This document shows positions 1 to 8,729 of a DNA stretch of 16,571 nt, one piece after another; the stretch's first letter is position 1, and every line of letters begins with the position of its first letter. Location: positions 1 to 16,571 of the forward strand of contig PITI01000218.1 of assembly GCA_004325065.1 (NCBI GenBank). The letters run 5' to 3'. Source of the stretch: Hamiltosporidium magnivora (taxonomy: Eukaryota > Microsporidia > Dubosqiidae). A program made the position numbers and the translations under genes. The notes under the pieces are model-generated. The model worked only from the letters and a program-made list of their open reading frames with translations. It ran no database searches and had not been told where the DNA came from.

Positions 1-691
1 TCACTTTTTTTTCAAAATTTTTATTTTTCAAATTCATTTCTTTGGTTTCATTGAAATTATTATTTTCTTCATTAAAATTATTATTTTCATCGTCTGTACT
101 TTCAACACTTCCATTACTTCTATTACCCTCAATTACTTCTACTGTTCGATTATCATCACTACTAATCATTTCTTCTGTATTTAATATCTCTGTTTTGGTA
201 TCCAATTGTATATTAGAAAGTTTTTTTTCTTCTTCTTCTATTTGTGCACTGAGTGTAGAAAGAGAAGTATTTGATATTTTTATAAGTTTTAGATATTCTG
301 AATGTCTAAGTACCCTTATACTATATATTATAGGACATTCATTGCCAATATCAATATCTTTAATATCAACAGCTGACACAATATGTGTTTTTAAAACACC
401 TTTCATTTTTGAAAGAATTATACGTTTAAGTCTGTCTTTATACGCATCTGATGTTCTAAGCTCAGCAAAATATCTTTGTATAAGTAGATTGAACCAGTAT
501 GTGTCTGTACAGGTATGTAATGATTTAAGTGCTATGTCTTCTTGTCTTCGTGTCATTTTTAAACACGTAGGAGGTCTTGGTACATTAAATATTCTTTTAC
601 TTGCTATTTTTGAAAGATAAAATGTTGAAAGTGTTTCTAAAAGAGGATTCATTATTATTCCTATTATAATGCCTATTATTAGTTCTATCAT
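1..691 (-). CDS. SMP-domain membrane-anchored lipid-transfer/tether protein, 3'-truncated by window edge
   Basis: Reading the minus strand from ATG at 691 gives 230 codons without a stop to the left edge. Residues 2-14 are almost purely hydrophobic (IELIIGIIIGII), an N-terminal membrane anchor. Residues about 55-128 match the start of an SMP domain: WFNLLIQRYFAEL (66-78), then a basic helix, then DIDIGNECPIIYSIRVL (112-128), the 'W-N-x-hydrophobic ... I-D-I/L-G-x-x-x-P-I' signature of Mmm1, Nvj2/TEX2 and tricalbins. Known role of the family: a lipid-binding tube that moves phospholipids at ER contact sites. From about residue 150 the protein turns acidic and Asn-rich (IEEEEKK; ENNNFNE twice at 202-215), probably an insert within or after the domain. 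The rest of the SMP fold should lie left of the window. The start is chosen by the hydrophobic N-terminus and by a CCCC tract 7 nt upstream. I cannot tell an Mmm1 type from a TEX2/Nvj2 type. Sure of coding; fairly sure of SMP. Confidence 0.72.
   Translation of the reverse strand, partial: MIELIIGIIIGIIMNPLLETLSTFYLSKIASKRIFNVPRPPTCLKMTRRQEDIALKSLHTCTDTYWFNLLIQRYFAELRTSDAYKDRLKRIILSKMKGVLKTHIVSAVDIKDIDIGNECPIIYSIRVLRHSEYLKLIKISNTSLSTLSAQIEEEEKKLSNIQLDTKTEILNTEEMISSDDNRTVEVIEGNRSNGSVESTDDENNNFNEENNNFNETKEMNLKNKNFEKKV
47..88 (-). repeat. 21-bp tandem duplication coding ENNNFNE twice
   Basis: Two adjacent 21-bp units (47-67 and 68-88) differ at one base. On the minus strand they encode residues 202-208 and 209-215 of the SMP-domain protein, both ENNNFNE. 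This is an in-frame expansion inside the low-complexity acidic/Asn linker. Confidence 0.85.
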
Positions 692-904
692 TTAAAATGG
701 GGTCAGATTTGGAGATTTAGAAAGTAAACAATTTAAAGATTAAATGCTTTTGATAAGAAAGGGTTTCAAAAATTTGATTGGAATTATTTTATACAAAGTG
801 TAAGAACTACTCAATAAATGTAATAAAAATGACTTGAAAAGGGGTCAAAATATAAACAATATGTGGTTTTATATGTACACACAAGAATTAAACAATTAGA
901 TGTA
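692..904. other. Upstream region of the SMP gene, no gene seen
   Basis: AT-rich sequence between the SMP start and the tandem repeat. Apart from the two GGGGTCA sites (699-705 and 841-847) nothing recognisable is present in any frame. Confidence 0.5.
699..702 (-). promoter_or_regulatory. CCCC start-proximal motif of the SMP gene
   Basis: On the minus strand TGACCCC lies 7 nt before the ATG at 691, in the position where microsporidian genes carry a CCC-like signal next to a very short 5' UTR. A second exact TGACCCC occurs further upstream at 841-847, but no ATG follows it closely. Confidence 0.6.
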
Positions 905-1099
905 AAAAATATTCTGTAAAAAATCTTTATTTAGAATTATATTTTGATTTTATAGGTACGAAGAAGAATGAAAATTAAAAATATTCTTTAAAAAATCTTT
1001 TATTTAGAATTATAATCCGATTTTATAGGTACGAAGAAGAATGAAACAATTAAAAATATTCTGTAAAAAATCTTTATTTAGAATTATAATGTGATTTTA
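905..1099. repeat. Tandem repeat, 72-75 bp unit, about 2.6 copies
   Basis: Copies at 905-976 (72 bp), 977-1051 (75 bp) and a partial copy at 1052-1099. They share AAAAATATTC, then TTTATTTAGAATTATA, then GATTTTATAGGTACGAAG. Copies differ by a few substitutions and small indels, so the array is recent compared with the decayed sequence around it. It lies about 215-410 bp upstream of the SMP ATG on the same strand as that promoter. No protein frame runs through it. Confidence 0.9.
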
Positions 1100-2837
1100 A
1101 AATCAATTTTTATCTTTTTAAAATATTTTTATTTCGGAAAGTTTGATTTAAAAATTTAGTAAAATATTTTTGTTAATTAGCAATTAATATATTTTTTTAT
1201 TTTATACCTTGGTTCATACTTTATATCTGTTATTACTAACTTATTTTTATTATATTTGATTTTTTTTGTTTGATTTTTCTTCTGTATTTTATAAAAAAAT
1301 TTTTACGTTTTTTTAAAGTGGCTGGCTTTAAATTTTGTAGATTTATATTGTCTGTATTATTTTGTTAGTTAAGATTTATACTTTTTATTTTAAATTTCTG
1401 TTAGTGTGATTTTTATCTGATTAATAGTATCTATGTGTTTATAAAGATTTTTTTTGAGAGAAATCTAAATAAATTTTATAGTTAGAAAATAGAAATATAA
1501 GTGATATGTGATTAGATTGAAATATTTATATAAAATATTATTCCGTGGTATAATACACAAAATTATATCAAGATGCCTATTGATTTAAATTCATTTGTTT
1601 AATAGGAAAAAAAGGTTAAATGAGAGTTGGATCTAAAATTCGTGATAATCATGGACAGAGTAATGTCATGAAACTGATATTCTTTAAAATTTAACATTTT
1701 GAAGAAAAAACCAATTTTAAATTCTGATTTTTTAGGACTTTTCTCTGTTGGTTGTAATGCTAATTTTCAATTCATAATGAAGTTTTTCTTTAAAATATTT
1801 TGAAGCATTGGCATTTAGTTAAACAGCCTTGCATGGCTATTTCGATAATTTCTCGAAAATAGGTAGTGAGTAACTTGCAATTTTTAAATAAATATTGTAG
1901 GGTTTTCGATATCGAAAAGATGCTTCAGTTATAAAAAAGATATATAAATTGTCATGTAGTTTAATACCTTTATACGATAATTTTATAAAATACTTTCAAG
2001 ACTTAAGTTATTTCTTTTTCTTTGTACAAATTTAGATATAGCCGTTATCTTTCATCTGAATAAATATGATTATTTGGATATTTCCAAGTAGTGGTTTCTT
2101 TATACTTTCAAATTATAATTTAGTTGAATAATATTTTTTTGAATGTGAGATGTACGAATAGAGAAATGTTTACTTCAAAAATTAAAAAAAATGCAAATTA
2201 AAGTTGCTTAAACCTAGAAAAAGTCCAAAAGAGGATATATTGACAATTTAAAATGTATTAAATGTATCAAAAAGATATTTCCTATTACGATCATCAATAA
2301 AGAACCTCATTTACTATTTAAATATGTTGTTTTTTTTGAACGATTGTTGGTTTGACATAATATCCTCGTTTTTTTAATAAAAATATTCCTTCGTGTAGAT
2401 CAACAAGAAATATGAAAGATCTTCATAAAGCCATCATTTTAAACGAAGCTGCCAACACAAAGTGCTCAATACAAAGTACTATTACAGGTATAATGTATGA
2501 AGGACCTAGATACTTCATTCAAGCAGTAAGAAAATATTTAGAATAGTATCTAAAAAAGACTAAGTTATAATTGTAAGATATTTTAAAAATAAATAAGTAT
2601 ATACCTAAACAAACTTAAGATAAAAATACAAATAATGAACAGCAAATAGTTTAAAAATCAAAAACGGGGAAAAACATAGATTTGATACCGATTCTCTATG
2701 CTATGTTCGAAAAGGAATTATACAGTACTTCAAACTGATATATATACGTATTTGACTAAAATTAAAGAAAAACAGATTAAAATTGAAAACTGATTACATT
2801 CGAATTATAAATTCAAAAAAATCGCAGGATTTCATAA
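1100..2837. other. AT-rich intergenic stretch with palindromes, no gene seen
   Basis: No reading frame above chance length. Two inverted repeats are visible: a perfect 16-bp palindrome TTTTCGATATCGAAAA at 1903-1918, and an imperfect one at 1838-1863 (CTATTTCGA ... TCGAAAATAG). A 44-codon ATG frame at 2412-2546 (beginning MKDLHKAIILNEAANTKC) has a more protein-like composition than its surroundings. It lacks a CCC motif and matches no family I recognise; it may be a fragment of a decayed gene. Confidence 0.4.
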
Positions 2838-3017
2838 AATAAAAGGCCAAAGAAAGATAGAAACCCATATGCACTTGCAATATTTCTAACCTCATCTGTT
2901 ATACAAGCTGCCCAGATATGCTATGACGAGGAAACACATAAAAGAACCCAGAAAACATCTTGGACTAAAACATACGAGATAAAAATTCAAGTTAATACAT
3001 ATCAGAGATGCTTTTAA
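2838..3017 (+). pseudogene. Possible transposase-like remnant (PIF/Harbinger-like N-terminus?)
   Basis: A 59-codon stop-free stretch without a start codon, with protein-like composition including Trp and Cys. The segment reads ALAIFLTSSVIQ, then AAQICYDEETHKR, then SWTKTYEIK, then TYQRCF, ending at TAA 3015. A hydrophobic helix, an acidic/basic stretch and a 'W-x-[RK]-x-[WY]' motif occur in this order near the N-terminus of PIF/Harbinger (HARBI1-type) transposases. After the stop, another frame continues with KMTLR and a Leu/Lys-rich stretch, which would fit a frameshifted remnant. The similarity is short and from memory of the family pattern, so the family is a guess. It could also be chance. 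Confidence 0.2.
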
Positions 3018-3156
3018 GATGACACTTAGATGAGAAAATAATTCACTGAAATAGAAATCTTTAAAATCATTATGTGAAATGCAAATTAAATCTAAAAAAA
3101 CCAAACGATTTATCTGAAGATAAAAAATGCATGCGAATCTTTAATTTAATACGAAG

Positions 3157-3380
3157 GATCTATAAGGTATAGATTTAGAAAGCGATTTTGAAGCCGATCT
3201 TATCACGGGTTTTCTGACGGGTTAGATCCAGGTCGTAGTTAATCGTGACATAATTTGAATTTTTTTTTCAACCTGGTCCCGGAATAAAAAAATGGCTATA
3301 TGCGAGGAAATTTAATATTTTCTATGCAAAAACTTCTAAAAACATGCATCCTTGACTAAATAAGTTTAGAATATTTTCAA
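3157..3380 (+). pseudogene. Decayed Ty3/gypsy-like integrase core fragment
   Basis: One frame (codons starting at 3181) carries a series of integrase landmarks in the right order despite several stops. DLITG is at 3196-3210 (position of the first catalytic Asp), IQVVVNR at 3226-3246 (beta strand after it), KKMAI at 3286-3300, EEI*YFLCKNF at 3304-3336 and KHASLTK at 3340-3360, followed by V*N where the second catalytic Asp is expected. Gypsy integrases have D-F-I-T-G-L, I-L-V-V-V-D-R, K-M-A, E-E-T-A-x-x-F-L and F-x-x-H-G-L-P-K in this order. Spacing is disturbed by an apparent insertion before KKMAI and a deletion after it. The local GC content is higher than the surroundings. No LTRs, reverse transcriptase or intact frame are seen, so it is dead. 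Confidence 0.38.
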
Positions 3381-4452
3381 TGTAGTTTAAAATTTCAAAG
3401 CTACTGAATATACTTGTATTTATTTATTTTACATATTTAAACTTACAGATTCCACAAAGATCTCATATATTTTTGAAATTAAAAATTTGTTTGAAACATC
3501 TTAAGCTTAATAATTTCATACCAGCTTATGCATCTGATGCTAAAAATTATAGTAAATAGAGGCTCTCTATACATATCCACTATTCCACGGCAAATATTTT
3601 TAAATTAACGACATTAAATGTAAAAAATACCATTCAAAATGTGTTATAAATGTTAAAGAGCAATGTAACAGCCAAAATCGAGGTTCTGAAACCTTTAGTT
3701 CAATATCATATTGAATTTTATAAAGAGTATAAAGCACAATAATTCCTTATTATTTCTTATCAAAATATTAAAAAGTATTTTGCAAAGTTTATTATTAATA
3801 GTTTTTCAATGAAATTTAATGGTTTCAAACAGATATGCAAAAAAATGAAAATTTATCTTTACAAAATTTTTGATAATACATATTTTAGAAAGTAAATCTT
3901 ACTTACATATTCCAGTTACCTTCATCCGCTCAATGTTGTTTATAAACAGAATGTACGCTAAGGTTTCTTTCGCTTGTCAATTTCAGAACATTTCCTCCGT
4001 CTATCCCACTTTAAAGTAACGCGGTTTTAAAGGGTCAACCCATTTCAAATTACAGGTTACTCTTTATTATCCGACAAATCCATTTCTTTTACTTGGCATA
4101 AGTGATAATCCGATTTTCGCGCCAAGTAATTGATTTTTGAAATAGTCTTTTATTTTTATTATTGTTTTAAATATTATGTTATAATTTAAGATTATCGTCG
4201 TTGGCCTGGTATCTAATGTGACTTATATTTTATTAAAATATCATCGATGATTTTCCATTAATTTAACGCACTCATTGCGAAGCAGATAAATTTAAATATG
4301 GAGATCCTCCCTCCACAATGAACCTAATCAGTATTATAAAGTAAAATGTAAGAACGAAAAATTTTGGAAAGTAAAACTTCAAAACAAATGCTAAATTCAA
4401 AAAGGAAAGATCTTATCGTGTCTTTGACATACATAATGAACTTCATTGTTAA
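3381..4452. other. Intergenic, no gene; GC-richer block at about 3900-4160
   Basis: Mostly AT-rich filler. The block at 3900-4160 is visibly less AT-rich and contains an inverted repeat, TTACTTGGC (4094-4102) facing GCCAAGTAA (4126-4134), across about 23 nt. It might be remains of a mobile-element terminus, but no family is recognisable. No CCC-ATG arrangement leads into an ORF here. Confidence 0.35.
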
Positions 4453-4613
4453 TAATATTATTTATTTATACTATTGCTATTACGCTTGTCACGCAGGCCA
4501 TCAGCTAGCCTATATATATTTTACTTTTATAGTTTTATTTTAGATGCAATATTAGCTCATAACATCGAAACAACTGACCGAATTACCAATTTTAACAAAA
4601 AAAACTACTCAAA

Positions 4614-4616
4614 CCC
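4614..4616 (+). promoter_or_regulatory. CCC motif upstream of the candidate small ORF
   Basis: CCC with 10 nt to the ATG at 4627, similar to the spacing in GPI2. A CCC by chance near any ATG in such AT-rich DNA is unlikely but not rare, so this is weak support. Confidence 0.25.
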
Positions 4617-4626
4617 TGATTTGGTA

Positions 4627-4872
4627 ATGTTTTTTCAAGTCTTAATTTATACTTTTCCGATATTAAATAGTTTTTCCCCGGAAAGAGAAATAAAACTTTC
4701 TGGTTCAGCTTTGAATTCCCAGCTTTCAATACGAGATTCAAAGATATTGACTACTACGCCAACCAATGACCAGCATTTAAAGAAAAACAAAATTGCATGG
4801 TATTATGTTCTTGATAATACTTCAGTTCATTTTTATCTTTACTTTGCAATAAGTATTATTATGTCATGTTAA
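4627..4872 (+). CDS. Candidate 81-residue protein, function unknown
   Basis: This ATG lies inside a stop-free stretch of about 140 codons (4453-4872). That is the longest open stretch in the intergenic DNA and unlikely by chance at this base composition. No ATG lies upstream of 4627 in the frame. The predicted protein begins with a hydrophobic segment (MFFQVLIYTFPILNSF), which could be a signal sequence or anchor. It has a polar middle rich in Ser, Thr, Lys and Asp, and ends with a second hydrophobic stretch (YLYFAISIIMS). The segment VLDNTSVH recalls the V-x-D-N-x-x-x-H motif around the second catalytic Asp of Tc1/IS630-type transposases, so a remnant is an alternative to a small real gene. 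I do not recognise it otherwise. Confidence 0.28.
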   Translation: MFFQVLIYTFPILNSFSPEREIKLSGSALNSQLSIRDSKILTTTPTNDQHLKKNKIAWYYVLDNTSVHFYLYFAISIIMSC

Positions 4873-5719
4873 AAATTAAATACCATACCGAACCGTATTC
4901 ATTTTATTTTCGAAGGAGAAATAGAGCATCTTAGCTTTATAACTTGTAGGTTTTTTTTGTTACTTGCTATTTAACAGAAGTAAATAAATTATAAATTGTG
5001 TTTCTCTATTAAAACAGCTGATAGATACTCATATGGTATTCTATTTTTTTTATTTCAATATATATGAATATCAAAAATAAGGTAGATCATGAATGCATAC
5101 GTTTAAAGAAAAATGGACATCATTAATTTATTATTACATCAAGAAATAAGATAATTTGCATTGTTTCAAAGAAACACTTTCGGTTATCAAAGAATCATTT
5201 ATGTAATTGAGTAACGTTTCAAAAGTAAAAGAGAGTAAATTCTAAATATTTATTTGGTTCAAATCCGAGAAACCAACAATAGTGTTTCGATTTCAATTAT
5301 GAACCTTGATTTTTTCATAAATTATACGCAACCAATAATAGTGGGCAGTAATAGAACATGAAACATCTAGAAATATTCGATTGGTCAAAAAAATATTCGC
5401 AGAAATTAATGTTAAAAATACTTTTTAGAGTGTTTAGTATGTGGCAAAAAAGGCATAAAAAACGTTTTTTTTCATCTTTTAATGTTTTTATTTTTTTTTT
5501 GATTTTTTAGCAAATAATTTTTATTGTTAGATAAATAATTGTATGACAAGATTATGATTTTTTGACTTTATTAGGTGAAATTTATTTATATCCTTAATAA
5601 TAGTTCTATAAAACAATTATTGCTTGAAAATTCTATTGAATTTTATAGCCAATTAAACTGAAATATTTTCAATAAAAATAAATAAGACTTCATATAACCA
5701 ATGAATTAACTTTTAGAGC
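4873..5719. other. AT-rich intergenic stretch, nothing recognised
   Basis: Homopolymer-rich A/T sequence without a supported frame on either strand. A short AAAAAACGTTTTTT palindrome sits at 5457-5470. Confidence 0.4.
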
Positions 5720-5945
5720 AATATCACAAAAAAAAACTTCAAGCGAATAAATACTAACGAGAAAAAAGATATAATATAGTAAAAATAGATGGTAAAGCGG
5801 ATAGTAAAAAGATGAAATGTCGAGCTGAATCTCTATAAAATTTAAAGCAGTTATATCAGAACAGAAAATATCGAATAAAAAGGAGGCTAAATTTGGTTAA
5901 AAACTTGCGGACTGAGCGGCTAAAAATATAGATATAAAAAACCAG
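5720..5945 (+). repeat. Decayed dispersed repeat, copy 1
   Basis: Pairs with 6912-7132. Matching blocks come in the same order and nearly the same spacing: GAATAAAT, TAAAAATAGATG (5780-5791), CGAGCTGAA (5821-5829) and GCGGCTAAAA (5916-5925). The distances between the last three are 41 and 95 nt here, against 40 and 95 nt in the other copy. Part of the + strand reads with a Lys/Arg-rich composition (KIDGKADSKKMKCRAESL), but both copies contain stops, so a coding origin is uncertain. Confidence 0.55.
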
Positions 5946-6911
5946 AGAAATATACCAGAAAACATATTAACTAGAGTTATAACATTTAATAAAAATATTA
6001 TTAAATTAAAGTACAGCTATCGAAATTTAAGACAAAAAATATCATATTCATCTTTTTTTTGTTTATAGTAATTTTAAGTTTGTTTCTATGAACTTAAAAG
6101 CTAGTTATATTATAATTTCCAAAAAGAATATATTTAACCCACAATAAATATATATTTTTATAGAATTCTTGTATTTCAGACCCAAAAAACTTTTTATATG
6201 GCCAAAAGATAAGGTTCGTTTGATAATACACTTTCAAATTAATCTTTACTTTTATTTATTTTTAAAGCATTAAAATTTATTTATATGTAAGTTCTAGCAC
6301 TATTAGAGTAGTAATTTGGCCTTTATTTTTATTACAATCCTTTTATTATAAAGTCAGTAATGCCGTGAAGATGATGGCAGCTAACCTAAAATGTTTAATT
6401 AGTTCAAAAAACTCTAGGGCGCTAATAAAAATTTTCAATTTTGAAAATGTAACTTATGATTTGTTCATAGATCTTATACAAACAATATTTTTGGGTATAA
6501 GTAGAATATTTCACAATTCTAAATGTTTTATTGCTCCAAAAATATCCTCAATAACCATTATTAAACAATTTTTCTAGGTGGTAGTAGTAGATTATATTAA
6601 AATCAATTATGAATAAATTTTTTTACTTGTGAATCGTTTTATATTCTAAAAAAAATTATTTGGATTACTCGGTTAGATTTTCAAAATTGTTTTACTACAC
6701 GCAAACTTTAATAGAATAAATCTAAAGTTTTAATAATTTCCCTCCTATAATTTATTTATATACTTAATGAAATTTTAACAAAAAAACCATACTTCGAATA
6801 ATAATATAAATTTTTATATCTGATTGATTCAAAGGTTGCAATGACAAAACTTAGGAAGTATGCAATTATTTGCTTCACCAATACATCTCACCGTGTAAAA
6901 ACACAGTTTTT
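5946..6911. other. Intergenic; holds one unusually long open stretch (6266-6577)
   Basis: AT-rich. A stop-free run of about 103 codons covers 6266-6577 on the + strand. Its first ATG is at 6371 (MMAANLKCLISSKNSRALIK...), leaving 68 residues. There is no CCC motif and no family I know, and the length is only marginally above chance for this base composition. A 33-residue ATG frame at 6841 (MTKLRKYAIICFTNTSHR...) also looks protein-like but is too short to call. Confidence 0.3.
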
Positions 6912-7132
6912 TCTGTCAAAAAAATGGTTTTGATGAATAAATCGCAATAAAAAAATGAAAGAATAGAATAAAAATAGATGAGCAAAATGAAGAACTAATA
7001 GAAAATACCGAGCTGAAATTCTGTTAACCCAACGATACGTAGATTGGATTATAAAAATAAACAAAGTAAAAAAAAGTGCAACCTATATTTTGAATTTCTA
7101 AAGGCAGCTAAAACTACCGATATGAACAATAA
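6912..7132 (+). repeat. Decayed dispersed repeat, copy 2
   Basis: Second member of the pair with 5720-5945. Shared blocks are TGAATAAAT near 6935, TAAAAATAGATG at 6969-6980, CGAGCTGAA at 7009-7017 and GCAGCTAAAA at 7104-7113. Sequence between the blocks is heavily diverged, implying an old duplication or two old insertions of one element. Same orientation, about 1.2 kb apart. Confidence 0.55.
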
Positions 7133-8722
7133 TAAATATACTAATAAATAGACGATGTGAGTTCATAAAAACCTAAATAAAACACTAAGAAATTTTAGAT
7201 TGGTTTTAGCGGTAAGAAGAGAAATCTATATTTTCTGTATATTTTTTTGAAGGTAAAGGTAAGGTCATTTCCAACTGCTTTTCAACTGATATAATATAAA
7301 AACATTTGTAATCAAATATTCTGTGCAATGCAGTAGTTGAAATAGTTTGCGACATTGATTTTTGCTCATTATAATTGTGTTTAAACATATCAAAACTGAA
7401 ATACATTATAAAAACAAAATATAGGTGTATAAATAGGAATTATTGAAAGATATACTACGAAAAAAATATATAAATAAATATTCTAAATGTAGTACTAGTA
7501 ATTGAAATAATATATTAAATAAATATTAAAATTTGATATTTGAGGACTATTAAGAACTAATATGTTCAAACAATAATTTAAATAAGAATTTATAGTTTTT
7601 TGTTTAGTTTGTTCATGAAAACGAATTTAACAGCTTATAAAAATACTAAATGTATTTTTGGTTAGTACATCAGATTTATTTTCATAGAAAAACATTATTT
7701 GCTTTAAGGCTCACAGCAGATTATATAAACCTAAAAAGCAATATGAATATCATACGAACGTAAATTACATGATTATATTTACAAATCTCGTAATTTTAAC
7801 TTTTTATTTTCGTTAAACTAAGTAACAAAAGTTATTTATTACCTCATTCATATGTCAAGGCAAAAATGTGTTTAAATACATCACTTGATCCAACAATACT
7901 TAATAAATCCATCTTTTTGATGTGTAGAGAATATCACAAAAGCTGCCAGACTTAGTTATGAAAATATTTCTAATTTAACAGCGAGGTTGCCAAATTTCGC
8001 AAAAAAACATACTATTTCACATAAAACACCCAATAATATATTGAATTGTAGGTTTTGAATTAATATAAAATATCCAAATAGGAATTAAAAATGCAAAAAA
8101 AAATAATAAGATATAAACAAATCAGTATAAATATTAGACAACGAGATATTTTTAAAACCAATAACCACACATTATTAAGTCCATGTAAAATGAATAAATT
8201 TTAAATCAAAATTGAATATTATACTATAATTCATAAAACAATTTTTTTCAGAATTTGACTTGATAAATAATTTTGGACGAATTTTTTCAGCTTAAAATAT
8301 ATTCGAACGTTATCATTCATTTTCATAGTCTCTCCAATCAAATTTAGTAAAAATAAATATCTGTTGGTTGAAAGTAAATGATTAAAAAATTTCTTTTAAT
8401 TGATTTGTAAATATTATTCATTCAATAAAAAAATATCTAAATGATTCATATTTGGAAAAGTTTTTAGGTAAAATTTTGTATTTCATTATAGGCTACAAAT
8501 ATTTATAAATAAATTTCAAAGTATGTTTTACAATTCAATGATTCTATTACCAGCAAAACATTTTATTTTTAAAAACAATATTTTAATAATTTCTAATTTT
8601 AGATTTTTAATAATTATAAATTTCAATTTTATATTCTGTTTAGATTTTTTTTTATTTGCAACTCAACCCACATTTTTCATTTATGATCAAACATCCCGAA
8701 TATATTTTAAATCCTCTAGTAA
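7133..8722. other. AT-rich intergenic stretch upstream of the p24 gene, no gene seen
   Basis: No supported frame. Two open frames of about 66-68 codons on opposite strands (7206-7406 minus and 8523-8729 plus) are of the length expected by chance. The last 60 bases before the p24 start contain three C-tracts (8667-8669, 8696-8698 and 8723-8726); the last is placed like the microsporidian start signal. Confidence 0.4.
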
Positions 8723-8726
8723 CCCC
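8723..8726 (+). promoter_or_regulatory. CCCC start-proximal motif of the p24 gene
   Basis: CCCC followed by TAA and immediately the ATG at 8730. The in-frame TAA directly before the ATG closes the upstream frame, so this ATG is the only possible start for the signal peptide. Confidence 0.65.
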
Positions 8727-8729
8727 TAA

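Noticed and set aside
42..620. 192-codon open frame on the + strand
   Set aside because: It is the antisense shadow of the SMP-domain gene. Its Ser/Leu/Ile-rich composition is typical of reading the reverse of Glu/Lys/Asn codons, and the minus strand has recognisable SMP motifs and a CCCC motif.
2892..3104. 70-codon minus-strand frame
   Set aside because: Chance length, and antisense to the more protein-like + strand stretch at 2838-3017.
4306..4341. CTCCCTCC followed by ATG at 4318
   Set aside because: The frame ends after seven residues, so the C-tract alone does not mark a gene.
5240..5278. tRNA-like T-arm sequence GGTTCAAATCC
   Set aside because: The stem pairs only weakly, and no matching acceptor, D-arm or anticodon arm lies upstream at tRNA distance.
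7206..7406. 66-codon minus-strand frame from a true ATG
   Set aside because: Composition is fairly protein-like, but the length is as expected by chance, there is no CCC motif near the ATG and no family is recognised.
8523..8729. 68-codon + strand frame ending right before the p24 ATG, same frame
   Set aside because: Low-complexity Phe/Ile/Asn translation of AT-rich leader with no start motif; its TAA separates it from p24. Most likely the untranslated upstream region.
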